64,000 nt of DNA from Chryseobacterium sp. ON_d1 (GCF_006829085.1 NZ_BJTC01000012.1:126008-190007); one strand, 5' to 3'. Shown: positions 16,835-25,922, counted from the first letter of the stretch. The notes: a model not told the origin generated them from the letters alone. Numbers and translations are program-made.

Positions 16835-18088
16835 ATGACTAAAACCATATTCCTTTCTCTAATTTTTATTTTCAACTTATATTTTACCCAGAGTAAAAAT
16901 AAAAACAATTATTTACCACCTGAAAAACTGGAAATGATTTTAGGGCAAAACTTTTTACTTACTACCTATTATGCCCTTCGTTATCCTGAAAAAGGATTTA
17001 GTTTTAATCATCCTATCGGTTCTGCAAAGATTTATGAAGAATACCTGTTGGAAAAGAACCCTAAAGACGCAAAAAAACTACTCGCAGAAATACATTTTAA
17101 CAAATTAGGAAAATTAAATAGTGTACAACAGTATTCTGACAGATTCCGTTCAATAATCATATATAATGAAAATGCTCTTATTTCTCATATAATAAATTAT
17201 TATGAGGACTACGACGCTGTAACTGAATATACATATGATAATATTGGTAACCTGAAAAGTAAATATGAGTACAATAGAACAGATGGAAACCTTGATTTTA
17301 GAAATTATACTGAATATCAATATCATATTGAAAACAGCAATATAATTGTGCAGGTATACATCATTGAAAAAAGAACAGGATTAAATATTGAAAAAAGAAA
17401 ACTCACTTTTGACAAACAGCAGAGAATGACCAAAGAAGAGAGAGCTTTACACATTCCCAATAAGTCTGAACTAAAATATGAAAGGATCTTCTATTATGGC
17501 AACTCAAAGTTTCCTGAAAAAGTAACAAAAAAAGAAACCCATAATTTTGTTGGAAATAATAAGGAAACTGAAGTCTTTGAATATAATGATAATGGAGATC
17601 TTATTTATAATTCCTTAGATTCTGAACCACTAAAATTCTCTTCCGTAGATAAAACAATTTTTAACTCAAAAAATCAGGCAGAAAGAATAACAATAACAAA
17701 AAATTACAGCAACAGCCTGAAAGAGAGCCCGATCAATGAAAACAAAACGCATCATCTGCTTTCATATGATGATTCCGGGTATATTACTTATGATAAAGAA
17801 ATACGGAATGAAGGTGATAATGTCTTTACAAAAAGCACCTATCAGTTTGATAAACATAAGAACTGGATTGAACTTCTAATCCAGGAGCATATTTATCTTA
17901 CAACATATGAAAAAAAAGATAATGAATCCTTTGACTCCAACACTCAATACAAAAGAGAAATCAGTTACTCCGATTTTGAAGAACTATATACATCAAAACT
18001 TGTTGATACTCAAGCAAGCGAACAATTAAAAAAAGAATACCTTACCAAAAGTAAATTTCACGAAAAGACAGAAATCATATACCATTGA
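16835..18088 (+). CDS. Secreted hypothetical protein
   Basis: The protein has 417 residues from ATG 16835; the longer frame begins at a TTG inside the preceding terminator and is rejected. A signal peptide covers residues 1-20 (MTKTIFLSLIFIFNLYFTQS). The body is rich in Tyr, Asn, Lys and Glu, with repeated strands such as VTEYTYDNIGNLKSKYEY and FEYNDNGDLIYNS, reminiscent of YD/RHS-type beta repeats found in flavobacterial secreted proteins. No T9SS sorting domain is visible at the C-terminus. Function unknown. Confidence 0.75.
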   Translation: MTKTIFLSLIFIFNLYFTQSKNKNNYLPPEKLEMILGQNFLLTTYYALRYPEKGFSFNHPIGSAKIYEEYLLEKNPKDAKKLLAEIHFNKLGKLNSVQQYSDRFRSIIIYNENALISHIINYYEDYDAVTEYTYDNIGNLKSKYEYNRTDGNLDFRNYTEYQYHIENSNIIVQVYIIEKRTGLNIEKRKLTFDKQQRMTKEERALHIPNKSELKYERIFYYGNSKFPEKVTKKETHNFVGNNKETEVFEYNDNGDLIYNSLDSEPLKFSSVDKTIFNSKNQAERITITKNYSNSLKESPINENKTHHLLSYDDSGYITYDKEIRNEGDNVFTKSTYQFDKHKNWIELLIQEHIYLTTYEKKDNESFDSNTQYKREISYSDFEELYTSKLVDTQASEQLKKEYLTKSKFHEKTEIIYH

Positions 18089-18134
18089 TTTCTTCTCTAT
18101 TTTGTTCAATTCTTTATAAAAAAAACAAATCAAT

Positions 18135-18164
18135 AAAATCTCCCTATTTTTGGGAGATTTTTAT
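18135..18164 (+). terminator. Terminator hairpin that also carries a -7 box
   Basis: AAAATCTCCC (18135-18144) pairs perfectly with GGGAGATTTT (18152-18161), with a TATTTTT loop and a T tail. The loop plus the first G of the 3' arm reads TATTTTTG, a Bacteroidota -7 box, and the next ATG is at 18171. The element may both end the upstream transcript and start the downstream one. Confidence 0.7.
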
Positions 18165-18170
18165 TATACA

Positions 18171-18881
18171 ATGAAACCAAAAGCTTTATTCAACTGGAGC
18201 AGCGGAAAAGATTCTGCCCTTGCCCTTTACAAAATACTGCAGGAGGATCAATATGAGATCTCGACACTGCTTACCAGCATCAATGAGGAATTTCAAAGGA
18301 TTTCCATGCATGGGGTACCTATTTCCCTTTTAGAAAAACAGGCTGAAAGTCTGGGAATTCCATTGATTAAAATGGAGCTTCCTAAAGAACCATCCATGGA
18401 AGAGTATCAGGAAATCATGAATAAAACGATGGCTGAAATTCAGTCTCAGGGTATTACACATTCCGTTTTCGGGGATATTTTCCTGGAAGATCTGAGAAAA
18501 TACAGAGAAGACCAACTAAATGCTATCGGTATGAAAGCCGTATTTCCGCTTTGGAAACAAAATACATCCAACCTCATCCGGGAATTTTTAGAACTTGATT
18601 TTAAGACTATTGTAACCTGTGTGAACGGATCTTACCTGGATAAAAGTTTTGCAGGGCGTATTATTGATGAGAAATTCATTGATGATCTTCCCGGAAATGT
18701 AGATCCGTGCGGAGAAAACGGAGAGTTCCATACTTTCACTTTTGATGGCCCTATTTTCAAAAAACCGGTTCAGTTTGAAATCGGAGAAACGGTAAAGAAA
18801 ACCTATCCTAAACCTAAAACTGCTCCTGAAGAAGAAAGTGGAGAATATATTTTCTGGTTTTGTGATCTGCTACTAAAATAA
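18171..18881 (+). CDS. Diphthine-ammonia ligase-like ATP-PPi enzyme
   Basis: The protein has 236 residues. It belongs to the adenine nucleotide alpha hydrolase (Diphthami_syn_2, formerly DUF71) family: the PP-loop FNWSSGKDSALALYK is at residues 6-20, followed by MHGVP, GDIFLEDLRKYRE and the CVNGSYLDKSFAGR motif. In eukaryotes and archaea the family amidates diphthine on EF-2. Bacteria lack diphthamide, so the substrate here is unknown. The start is ATG 18171; a TTG at 18150 lies inside the hairpin and promoter box. It converges with the decarboxylase gene. Confidence 0.8.
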   Translation: MKPKALFNWSSGKDSALALYKILQEDQYEISTLLTSINEEFQRISMHGVPISLLEKQAESLGIPLIKMELPKEPSMEEYQEIMNKTMAEIQSQGITHSVFGDIFLEDLRKYREDQLNAIGMKAVFPLWKQNTSNLIREFLELDFKTIVTCVNGSYLDKSFAGRIIDEKFIDDLPGNVDPCGENGEFHTFTFDGPIFKKPVQFEIGETVKKTYPKPKTAPEEESGEYIFWFCDLLLK

Positions 18882-18907
18882 GCCTGTAGATTAATATCCA
18901 CAGGCTT
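18880..18907. terminator. Bidirectional terminator
   Basis: AAGCCTGT and ACAGGCTT form an eight-base stem, extended by GAT/ATC after a mismatch. The symmetric hairpin lies between two convergent genes. Confidence 0.7.
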
Positions 18908-18914
18908 TAATGTA

Positions 18915-20321
18915 TTATTTTAATGGAGCTATTCCGTTCATGATTTCAAATACCATGTGAATATCTTTTTCACTGGTCATCCAGTTGACAAAAGCGGCTC
19001 TTATTCCTTTATGGTTATTATAAAATGTAGGAGTCATGAAGACTTTCCCTGTATCATTAACTTTTTCAAGAAATGCATCTACCTCATCCTGTCTTGTTTC
19101 ATCTTTTAATGTAAAGCAGACCGTATTCAATCTTACCGGGGCCAGGAGTTTAAAATCATTACTGTTTTCAATCAGATTTCCCAACAGCTGTGCCCATGAT
19201 ATATTTTTATCTACAATTTCCTGATATCCCTTTTTACCATAAGCCATAAGAGAGAACCAGGCCGGCAATGCTTTCAGCCTTCTTGAATTTTCAGGAAGAA
19301 AGTTTAAATAATTGAAGTTTTCCATAGGGTCTCCAAGATAAGGAGCATTTGAATTTTGAAAAGTTTCAATCTGCAGAACCTTGTATTGCTCTTTGATCAG
19401 AAAGACCGCACTCTCATAAGGGACATTCATCCATTTGTGACAGTCTACTGTAATACTGTCCGCAAACTCCCAGTTCTCTATCAGATGTCTGTGGGTTTCT
19501 GAACAGGCAGCAAAACCACCGAAAGCAGCATCAATATGCCACCAGAAGTTATATTTTTCTTTTAACTTACTGATTGCCTTAAAATCATCAAAATCCACCG
19601 TATTTACAGTTCCTCCGCTTGAAATTAAGATAAACGGCTCACCGTTAAGCTTCTGTATATTTTCTTCAAGATCCTGAATGCAGATAGATTCTCTGTTTCC
19701 TTCCTGAATTTTAATCCGAACGATATTATTACTGCCTAAGCCCAAAAGTGCCAATGACTTTATTGAAGATGAATGAGGAGTAGCACCCAACACTTTTATG
19801 CTTCCGGAAACCCCTTCTCTGGCTATATCTCTTCCCAGTTCTTTTCCCAGCCATTGACGGGCAACAGCCAGACAGGTAAAATTAGACATCGTAGCACCTG
19901 TTACAAAACCTCCCATGAAATTTCCCGGAAGCTGAAGGAGGTCCAGCAAAAGTTGTATAGCTTCGACTTCTATGATTCCTGAAATATCCCCCTGACCTTT
20001 CATAGTCTGTGTATTCTGATCATAAACAGATGCAAGCCAATCTCCTGCAACCGATGCCGGAGTGGCGCCGCCTGTTACAAATCCCCAGTATCTCGGTCCC
20101 GAGGAAGCAACCATTATCGGTTCAAATTTTTCATTGAAAACCTTCAGCGCTTTTTCTGTCCCCAATCCTGATTCCGGCAACTCCTGTTTTTCGGCCGGGT
20201 GGTGGAGAACTATGGATGTAGGCCTCTCTTCTATGGTGTCTAAATATGCTGTTCCCTGTTCTTTTATGAGATTAAGTAAATGTCCGATGTTTTTCGAATC
20301 GTTTTTCAAATGTTCATTCAT
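18915..20321 (-). CDS. PLP-dependent group II decarboxylase family protein
   Basis: The protein has 468 residues. Lys296 in DCHKWMNVPYES is the Schiff-base lysine, and WHIDAAFGGFA holds the Asp that pairs with the pyridine nitrogen. GFVTGGATPASVAGDWLASVYDQNTQT is typical of the aromatic/glutamate decarboxylase (Pyridoxal_deC) fold. Substrate cannot be told from the sequence; aromatic amino acids, 2,4-diaminobutyrate and aspartate are all possible. Cytoplasmic. A TACTTTTG box (20351-20344, minus strand) 22 bases upstream is the likely -7 element. It is divergent from the serine hydrolase gene. Confidence 0.88.
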   Translation of the reverse strand: MNEHLKNDSKNIGHLLNLIKEQGTAYLDTIEERPTSIVLHHPAEKQELPESGLGTEKALKVFNEKFEPIMVASSGPRYWGFVTGGATPASVAGDWLASVYDQNTQTMKGQGDISGIIEVEAIQLLLDLLQLPGNFMGGFVTGATMSNFTCLAVARQWLGKELGRDIAREGVSGSIKVLGATPHSSSIKSLALLGLGSNNIVRIKIQEGNRESICIQDLEENIQKLNGEPFILISSGGTVNTVDFDDFKAISKLKEKYNFWWHIDAAFGGFAACSETHRHLIENWEFADSITVDCHKWMNVPYESAVFLIKEQYKVLQIETFQNSNAPYLGDPMENFNYLNFLPENSRRLKALPAWFSLMAYGKKGYQEIVDKNISWAQLLGNLIENSNDFKLLAPVRLNTVCFTLKDETRQDEVDAFLEKVNDTGKVFMTPTFYNNHKGIRAAFVNWMTSEKDIHMVFEIMNGIAPLK

Positions 20322-20482
20322 AGTTTTTGTGACAAATTATATTCAAAAGTATTAAAAGAGATCCATAAAACGATATTGAACGGATGTAAAAACCCTTTCT
20401 AGCACACAATTTGCTTCCTTTAATCCTCTTTTTGATATTTTAGTATCTTTAAGAGTATAATCAACATTAAAAAATAACACCT

Positions 20483-21598
20483 GTGATCAAAAATTTAATA
20501 TTCCTGTCCCTTTTCTGTTTAATGTTTTCCTGTACAACTGAAACGCTGGCGCCAAAAGTATCTCCTGTTGATAAAAAAACAATTATTGATTCTACCATTG
20601 CTGCTTTTCAGAAAACACTTTTGGAACAGCAGATTGATTCTACTTTTAAAAAGTATCATTTTAATGGAAGCATCGCCGTCTTTAAAGATTCTATACCCCT
20701 TTACAGAAGAGAAAACGGCTATTCTGATTTTAAGAGAAAGATTAAAATTGACAGCAATACTATTTTTGCCATAGGATCTGTAAGCAAACAATTCACCGCT
20801 GTTCTGATCCTGCTTCAGATGGAACAGGGAAAACTCCATGTAACAGATAAAGTTTCAAAATACCTGAAAGAATTCCAGATTAAAGAATATGAAAACATAA
20901 CAATCCATCAGTTATTAAATCATACTTCAGGATTGAATATGACAGGTGGAAAGCTGATGTTTAAAAGCGGATCGGATTTCTTCTACTCCAACGACGGCTT
21001 CAATACTCTTGGAAAAATTGTGGAAAAAGTATCGGGTAAATCTTATGATGAAAATGCCCAGGAACTTTTCAAAAAGGCAGGGATGACGCATTCTTCGACG
21101 GAAAATAATTTTAAAGGAAATAATTTTGCCAGTGCCTATATTGGTACACCTGCCAAATTTCAGGAAGTTCCCAACATGCCGAAAAGGTTAGGCGGCCAGG
21201 AAATCGGAACTCCTGCAGGGGGAATATTATCTACCGTTCAGGATCTTCATTCATGGAACAATGCACTGTACAGTGGAAAAATCTTAAAACCGGAAACTCT
21301 TAAACTCTTTATGGCTAAAAGCGCAGAAAGACACCACGCCATCTTTGGGAAAATGGGGTATGCCTATGGAATTATGCTGAATATCGGCCAGCCCAGTTCT
21401 TATTTTCACAGCGGCTACGTAAAGGGCTCTCCTTCTCTTAATATTTATTATCCGGATACAAAAACATCTGTCATTATTTTATCCAATATAGCAGATGAAG
21501 AAAAAGGAAAAGGAGCCATCTTCAGACCTCATATTGAAGTAAAAAAGATCACGGATCATCTTGAAAATACACTTTCACAGCTTAGATCAAAGCATTAG
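20483..21598 (+). CDS. Beta-lactamase-fold serine hydrolase lipoprotein
   Basis: The protein has 371 residues starting at GTG 20483, with no suitable ATG nearby. The lipobox MFSC puts the lipidated Cys at residue 17. Class C beta-lactamase/DD-peptidase motifs are complete: S99-V-S-K102 (nucleophile and general base), Y168-S-N170, and H309-S-G311. It is likely a periplasmic or surface esterase, peptidase or D-aminopeptidase; a true beta-lactamase role is less likely for this subfamily. Single gene. Confidence 0.88.
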   Translation: MIKNLIFLSLFCLMFSCTTETLAPKVSPVDKKTIIDSTIAAFQKTLLEQQIDSTFKKYHFNGSIAVFKDSIPLYRRENGYSDFKRKIKIDSNTIFAIGSVSKQFTAVLILLQMEQGKLHVTDKVSKYLKEFQIKEYENITIHQLLNHTSGLNMTGGKLMFKSGSDFFYSNDGFNTLGKIVEKVSGKSYDENAQELFKKAGMTHSSTENNFKGNNFASAYIGTPAKFQEVPNMPKRLGGQEIGTPAGGILSTVQDLHSWNNALYSGKILKPETLKLFMAKSAERHHAIFGKMGYAYGIMLNIGQPSSYFHSGYVKGSPSLNIYYPDTKTSVIILSNIADEEKGKGAIFRPHIEVKKITDHLENTLSQLRSKH

Positions 21599-21617
21599 CG
21601 TCTTATGAGTTTATTAC

Positions 21618-22337
21618 CTATACCGGCTTCAGAAACTCCTGCATTTTTACAAGATTCTTTTTATGTTCAATAAAATTAAATAAGGCAAAGGTAAGGGCGG
21701 TCTGCAGTATAAAAGGGAGAATCAACGTAATCAAGCCTGTCAAAACATCATGATGATTTTGTTCCCTGATCAACTGATAGGCATAAGATCCGCTCTTTGA
21801 TGCCACTTGTGTCATAGAGCTGGCACATACAACCATCAATCCCAGATTTTGCTGATACATTGTGTAAAGACATTTCCCTCTGTATTTAAAATCTGCTTTT
21901 AAGTATTTCCAGATTTTATAATTAAAAACCCAGATTAATATTGTCATTACTACAAATGATCCGTTCAGTAATCTGAAAAAGACTGTATATTCCTCCTTAC
22001 TTCCCGCTATCAATAATAACAACAAATTAATTACTGAAGCCAGCAATCCTACCATCAGTGATTTTTTAAAAAGTCCATTGTATCTCTCCTGAATAATTCT
22101 TTTGGCAATCAAAGGAATTTTAGCGGGATAAAACAACACGTAATTAACCATTGCAAACTCTCCATTCCAGGATTCTTTTATCTTCAGAAAAGCAGCTTCA
22201 AAATCCAGATTTTCATTGAACTGAAGCTCTGAGATCTGGCTGATCATATGATCTCTGATTTCTACCAGAATATCCAATGAAAGTTGCTGAGCGATCAGAT
22301 ACTCTGTAATTTTACTTTCCTGTAGTTCGGTTATCAT
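21618..22337 (-). CDS. Membrane protein coupled to PadR regulator
   Basis: The protein has 239 residues. The N-terminal 75 residues are a soluble helical region (EYLIAQQLSLDILVEIRDHM), resembling the N-terminal parts of membrane proteins paired with PadR regulators. Four to five membrane helices follow (about 92-112, 124-142, 168-182, 203-226). Its ATG overlaps the padR stop by four bases, so translation is coupled. Such PadR/membrane pairs often control envelope stress or drug efflux, but the role here is unknown. Confidence 0.75.
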   Translation of the reverse strand: MITELQESKITEYLIAQQLSLDILVEIRDHMISQISELQFNENLDFEAAFLKIKESWNGEFAMVNYVLFYPAKIPLIAKRIIQERYNGLFKKSLMVGLLASVINLLLLLIAGSKEEYTVFFRLLNGSFVVMTILIWVFNYKIWKYLKADFKYRGKCLYTMYQQNLGLMVVCASSMTQVASKSGSYAYQLIREQNHHDVLTGLITLILPFILQTALTFALFNFIEHKKNLVKMQEFLKPV

Positions 22338-22657
22338 ATATTGAATATTGCTTGAAGGTTGAGTAAATAACTTTTCATTTCAGTCTCTTTTTCTGCCTGC
22401 TGCTTCTTTCCTTTTTCAGTCAGCAGGTAATATTTCCGGTCTCTTCCGTTAATCTTCTGAATTTCGGAGGTGATCATTCCATCACTTTCCAGTTTGTGCA
22501 GTAATGGATAAAGTGCACCTTCCGTCATTTCAAGCTCACCCTGAGTCAGTTCTTTGGCTCTTTGGGTGATCTGATAGCCATACATTTTAACTTCCTTTGA
22601 AAGGAGCTTTAAAATAATATTCTGCAGGGTACCTTTGTAAAGACTATTCTTTTTCAT
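22334..22657 (-). CDS. PadR family transcriptional regulator
   Basis: The protein has 107 residues from the Met at 22657; a longer frame exists, but MKKNSLYKGTLQNIILKLL is the normal PadR start. The winged helix includes YGYQITQRAKEL, the recognition-helix region EGALYPLLHKLESDGMI, and the wing NGRDRKYYLLTEKGKK. PadR proteins are dimeric repressors, often with a small-molecule pocket. It heads a two-gene operon with the membrane protein. A dyad at 22684-22706, just upstream, is a candidate autoregulatory operator. Confidence 0.88.
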   Translation of the reverse strand: MKKNSLYKGTLQNIILKLLSKEVKMYGYQITQRAKELTQGELEMTEGALYPLLHKLESDGMITSEIQKINGRDRKYYLLTEKGKKQQAEKETEMKSYLLNLQAIFNI

Positions 22658-22683
22658 GAAATGATTTATATATATTGCAAACT

Positions 22684-22706
22684 TATGCATAATTTTCTTA
22701 TGTATA
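22684..22706. promoter_or_regulatory. Inverted repeat, candidate PadR operator
   Basis: TATGCATAA and TTATGTATA are inverted copies (eight of nine match) around a five-base spacer. The dyad is 27 bases upstream of padR and 32 bases upstream of the divergent 2H phosphoesterase gene, so it could control both. A TAAGTTTG -7 box for padR adjoins it on the minus strand. Confidence 0.55.
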
Positions 22707-22737
22707 TAGATTTACTGTAAAATTTTTAGTTTTACTT

Positions 22738-23262
22738 ATGAAAAAAATGTACTTCATAGCGATTTATCCTCCACAACAGATTATTGAAGAAGTAAAAATC
22801 TTTAAAACAGATCTGGCTATTCACTATGACAATTCCAAAGCTTTGCAGAATGAAGCTCACATTACTCTTCTGCCACCTTTTTCAAGAGAATTTGAACTGG
22901 AAGATGATATTCACACTGCTTTTCAGAAAATCAATACAGATATCACTCCTTTTGAGATAGAACTGGATGGATTCGGAAGCTTTTCCAATCCTAAAAATCC
23001 CGTGCTTTATATTCATCCAAAAGAAAATTTACATTTAAAAGAACTTTATCACAGGATAAAAGACCATTTTGATTTTGGCCAATATTCTTTTAATCCACAT
23101 ATGACTGTTGGATACAGAAATTTAACCTGGGAGAATTATCTCAAGGCCTGGGAAAAATATAAAACCAAGGAATACAAAACGAAATTCTTAGTTGATAAAA
23201 TACTGCTCTTGCGTCATGATGGACAATGGGTTCCTATTGCAGAAAAGAAGCTTGAAAAATAA
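22738..23262 (+). CDS. 2'-5' RNA ligase / 2H phosphoesterase family protein
   Basis: The protein has 174 residues and two HxT motifs: H41-I-T43-L and H121-M-T123-V, the paired catalytic histidines of the 2H superfamily. Members hydrolyse or form 2'-5' or 2',3'-cyclic phosphodiester bonds in RNA or nucleotides. The first half opens with MYFIAIYPPQQI, typical of the 2'-5' RNA ligase group. The natural substrate is unknown. It is divergent from padR and ends in its own terminator. Confidence 0.85.
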   Translation: MKKMYFIAIYPPQQIIEEVKIFKTDLAIHYDNSKALQNEAHITLLPPFSREFELEDDIHTAFQKINTDITPFEIELDGFGSFSNPKNPVLYIHPKENLHLKELYHRIKDHFDFGQYSFNPHMTVGYRNLTWENYLKAWEKYKTKEYKTKFLVDKILLLRHDGQWVPIAEKKLEK

Positions 23263-23284
23263 AACCGGCTTGTGCAGCCGGTTT
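23262..23284. terminator. Bidirectional terminator
   Basis: AAACCGGCT and AGCCGGTTT form a perfect nine-base GC-rich stem with a TGTGC loop between convergent genes. Confidence 0.75.
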
Positions 23285-23291
23285 CACTTAA

Positions 23292-24650
23292 TTATTCTTT
23301 TATAATTTTCTGAGAAATAATCAGATTTTTATTTTCCTTTACATTCAACAGATATGTACCTGCAGGAAAGTTCTTAATATCAACCCTTATTGCAGAATCT
23401 TTCAGTTCAAATCTGGATGGAATCAGTTTTCCTGAAGCATCGTAAACTTCAACATTTATATTTTTTGCAAACTCCTGTTTTCCTTTAATGAAAAATTCTC
23501 CGTCCGTCGGATTTGGATAGATACTGAAACGTCTCTCTTCAGCTTTTACTTCTGAAATCTTGAGAGTTGATTTATTCAGCGTCCAGGAAACATTGGTAAC
23601 ATGAAGCGTGCTGTGATTGTCAACTTTCAAAAGCGGATTATTATCCACTACAGAAAATGTCAAAGTATTATTTCCGCTGTTGAGTTGTGCCGGAGTAACC
23701 GTAATACTATTTCCAGTGGCTCCCAGAGCAGTACCATTTAATGTCCAGGTGTTGACCAATGTATTGGGTACAGGAAGAATTTCGTTGACCGTGAAAGTAA
23801 TATTGGAAGTAGCATCAACAGAAGTATTGTTTCCCGGAGTATAAGAATCTACAGGAGAAACCAAGCTGTGGATTCTTTCAATAATTGCCTCTTTACATAC
23901 GGAGCAAAACTGCTGATTAAGATACCTCATCTCACAACTCTGATGCGGCCGGAACCAGGTTGGGCTTTCCGCATGGGGGTACACTCCTACTCCATTCAAT
24001 CCTACCCAATTTTTCCATTTGATCGTTGCAGGGTTTGAATTCTGTGTTTTATTAGGGGACTCCAGTGAACCTGAGAACCAATATTCGTCAGCCAGTTTCC
24101 CAAACGAATGCCCCAGCTCATGCACTACAATTTCATTCGAAGAGCCATTTAATGAAGCAAAAGCATACGTACCACCACAGCCTCCGTATTCAGTAGAATT
24201 ACCCAATACATAGGTAATATCATAATCAGGGATATTAGCGGCCAGAACCTGTCCTACTTTATTGGTTGTATTACTGTATATACATCTGTGAACTCCTACA
24301 TCGAAAGTAGATCCGAGGTAGTTATCAGGGTTAGTCACAGGAATTACAGGCTCTGTGACATCAGTCGCTGTTCCCGGATGCTTTACTCCGGATTCTGTAG
24401 AAACCACTTTTACAGCATAGGCATTAAAATAATTTTTATATTCTGTATAGGGGCTTTTTGTAAAGAGATAATTGACAGTATTCTGAGCTGATGTCGTAAA
24501 AGCAGTTTGTTGTGCTGCAGTAAACCCATCTCCCAAAACTGCGATAACAATACGCTTACTGTTATCTCCGTTCTGTAAAAGGGAAACAGTCTCGAATGTC
24601 TGGGCAAAACAGCAGCTACCTACCAAAAGGGATAATAAAGTTTTTTTCAT
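23292..24650 (-). CDS. Secreted M64 (IgA peptidase-type) metallopeptidase with T9SS domain
   Basis: The protein has 452 residues with a signal peptide at 1-16. The zinc site is H177-E-L-G-H181 followed by SFGKLADEY, an HExxH motif with the third ligand Asp close behind, as in peptidase family M64. VIAVLGDGFTAAQQ near the N-terminus is also typical. Residues about 270-350 form an Ig-like domain. The last 75 residues (FSIYPNPTDGEFFIKG to the end) are a type A T9SS sorting domain. It is therefore a cell-surface or released peptidase; its substrate is unknown and IgA cleavage should not be assumed. It begins two bases after the upstream gene ends, so they form an operon. Confidence 0.92.
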   Translation of the reverse strand: MKKTLLSLLVGSCCFAQTFETVSLLQNGDNSKRIVIAVLGDGFTAAQQTAFTTSAQNTVNYLFTKSPYTEYKNYFNAYAVKVVSTESGVKHPGTATDVTEPVIPVTNPDNYLGSTFDVGVHRCIYSNTTNKVGQVLAANIPDYDITYVLGNSTEYGGCGGTYAFASLNGSSNEIVVHELGHSFGKLADEYWFSGSLESPNKTQNSNPATIKWKNWVGLNGVGVYPHAESPTWFRPHQSCEMRYLNQQFCSVCKEAIIERIHSLVSPVDSYTPGNNTSVDATSNITFTVNEILPVPNTLVNTWTLNGTALGATGNSITVTPAQLNSGNNTLTFSVVDNNPLLKVDNHSTLHVTNVSWTLNKSTLKISEVKAEERRFSIYPNPTDGEFFIKGKQEFAKNINVEVYDASGKLIPSRFELKDSAIRVDIKNFPAGTYLLNVKENKNLIISQKIIKE

Positions 24651-24652
24651 TG

Positions 24653-25144
24653 TTATAGTTTTTGTGTGAATATTAGTTGTACACCATCATCAGTTGCTTT
24701 TTCAACTTTTACAGACTGCACATTTCCAGCATAAGAAAACCGTAGACTGAACTCAGTGCTCTGAAGAGAAGCTTTATGTCTTGAAATCCCTTCTTTTTCA
24801 TATACTTCCAGTTCCGGATTAAAAGGATCCTTTACCAGCTGCTTCCCTACTTCTTTACCATCAGAACCTGCCAGTGTAATAATAAGATCTCCTCTGTGAA
24901 TTTCGTTTCTTTCAAAAGATGGGACATGTTTCAGTCTTCCGTCTGTAATTTTAGTGCTCTGAAGGAAAATCTTGGGATTTCCTGACTGATCTTTATCGGC
25001 CCTGAAAAACAAATAAATAATCCGGTCGTTTTTCGCAGCCACAATTTTTGAACCTCTGTTTAGGGGTACATTATTTTCTTTCTGAAAACTACACAACAGA
25101 AAGACAGGAACAATGAGTGCATGTAATACATTTTTCATAATCAT
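24653..25144 (-). CDS. Hypothetical exported partner of the M64 peptidase
   Basis: The protein has 163 residues. The N-terminus (MIMKNVLHALIVPVFLLCSF) is a signal sequence, and its LLC could be a weak lipobox. The body is mostly beta strand, with no family that I recognise. The start could be the second Met (25138). It lies two bases upstream of the M64 gene in the same direction, which suggests a linked role such as inhibitor, chaperone or anchor. Confidence 0.65.
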   Translation of the reverse strand: MIMKNVLHALIVPVFLLCSFQKENNVPLNRGSKIVAAKNDRIIYLFFRADKDQSGNPKIFLQSTKITDGRLKHVPSFERNEIHRGDLIITLAGSDGKEVGKQLVKDPFNPELEVYEKEGISRHKASLQSTEFSLRFSYAGNVQSVKVEKATDDGVQLIFTQKL

Positions 25145-25238
25145 TTTTATTTAAAGGTACTAAAGTTTTAGAAATAAATAAAAATCACTGAAGATACTTT
25201 TTTATACTGGCAACATAGAAAGTCCTATCTTTGGAGCA

Positions 25239-25793
25239 ATGATTTCAGAGAAAATAATTTTAGGAATTGACCCGGGAACAACGGTAATGGGATTTGGCAT
25301 CATCTCCGTAAAGAAAGGAAAAATGGAGATGGTCTCTATCCATGAACTTATTTTGAAAAAATATCCTAATCACGAGACTAAGCTCAAATACATTTTTGAA
25401 AGAACCTTATCTCTTATTGATGAATTCCATCCGGACGAAGTAGCTCTGGAAGCTCCGTTCTATGGAAAAAATGTACAGAGTATGCTAAAACTAGGACGTG
25501 CACAGGGAGTTGCCATGGCCGCCAGCCTTTACAGAAATATTCCCATTACTGAGTACTCTCCCAAAAAAATAAAAATGGCGATCACCGGAAACGGAAACGC
25601 CAGTAAGGAACAGGTAGCCGGAATGCTGCAGAATCTTCTTAAGTTAAAGGAATTCCCAACAAAATATTTAGATGCCTCTGATGGTCTTGCTGTTGCAGTA
25701 TGCCATCATTTCAATTCCGGAGCCATTACTGATACTAAATCCTATTCAGGCTGGGAAAGCTTTTTGAAGCAGAACCCGGATCGATTGAAATAG
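25239..25793 (+). CDS. ruvC: Crossover junction endodeoxyribonuclease RuvC
   Basis: The protein has 184 residues. It resolves Holliday junctions in homologous recombination together with RuvAB. The four catalytic acids are at D11 (GIDPGTT), E71 (ALEAPF), D145 and D148 (LDASDGLAVA), with spacing like that of the E. coli enzyme. The start codon is supported by a TATCTTTG -7 box at 25226-25233. It is divergent from the M64 pair and not linked to ruvA or ruvB here. Confidence 0.96.
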   Translation: MISEKIILGIDPGTTVMGFGIISVKKGKMEMVSIHELILKKYPNHETKLKYIFERTLSLIDEFHPDEVALEAPFYGKNVQSMLKLGRAQGVAMAASLYRNIPITEYSPKKIKMAITGNGNASKEQVAGMLQNLLKLKEFPTKYLDASDGLAVAVCHHFNSGAITDTKSYSGWESFLKQNPDRLK

Positions 25794-25922
25794 TTTTCAT
25801 ATTCACATTGAAAATTTCTATAAAGTAAAATTAACCGCCTTAAAAACAGTATTTTATACAAACAGGCATAATTACTTGGTAAAACATAATACTATCTTTT
25901 ACATTGGTATGATTTTTAGTAT

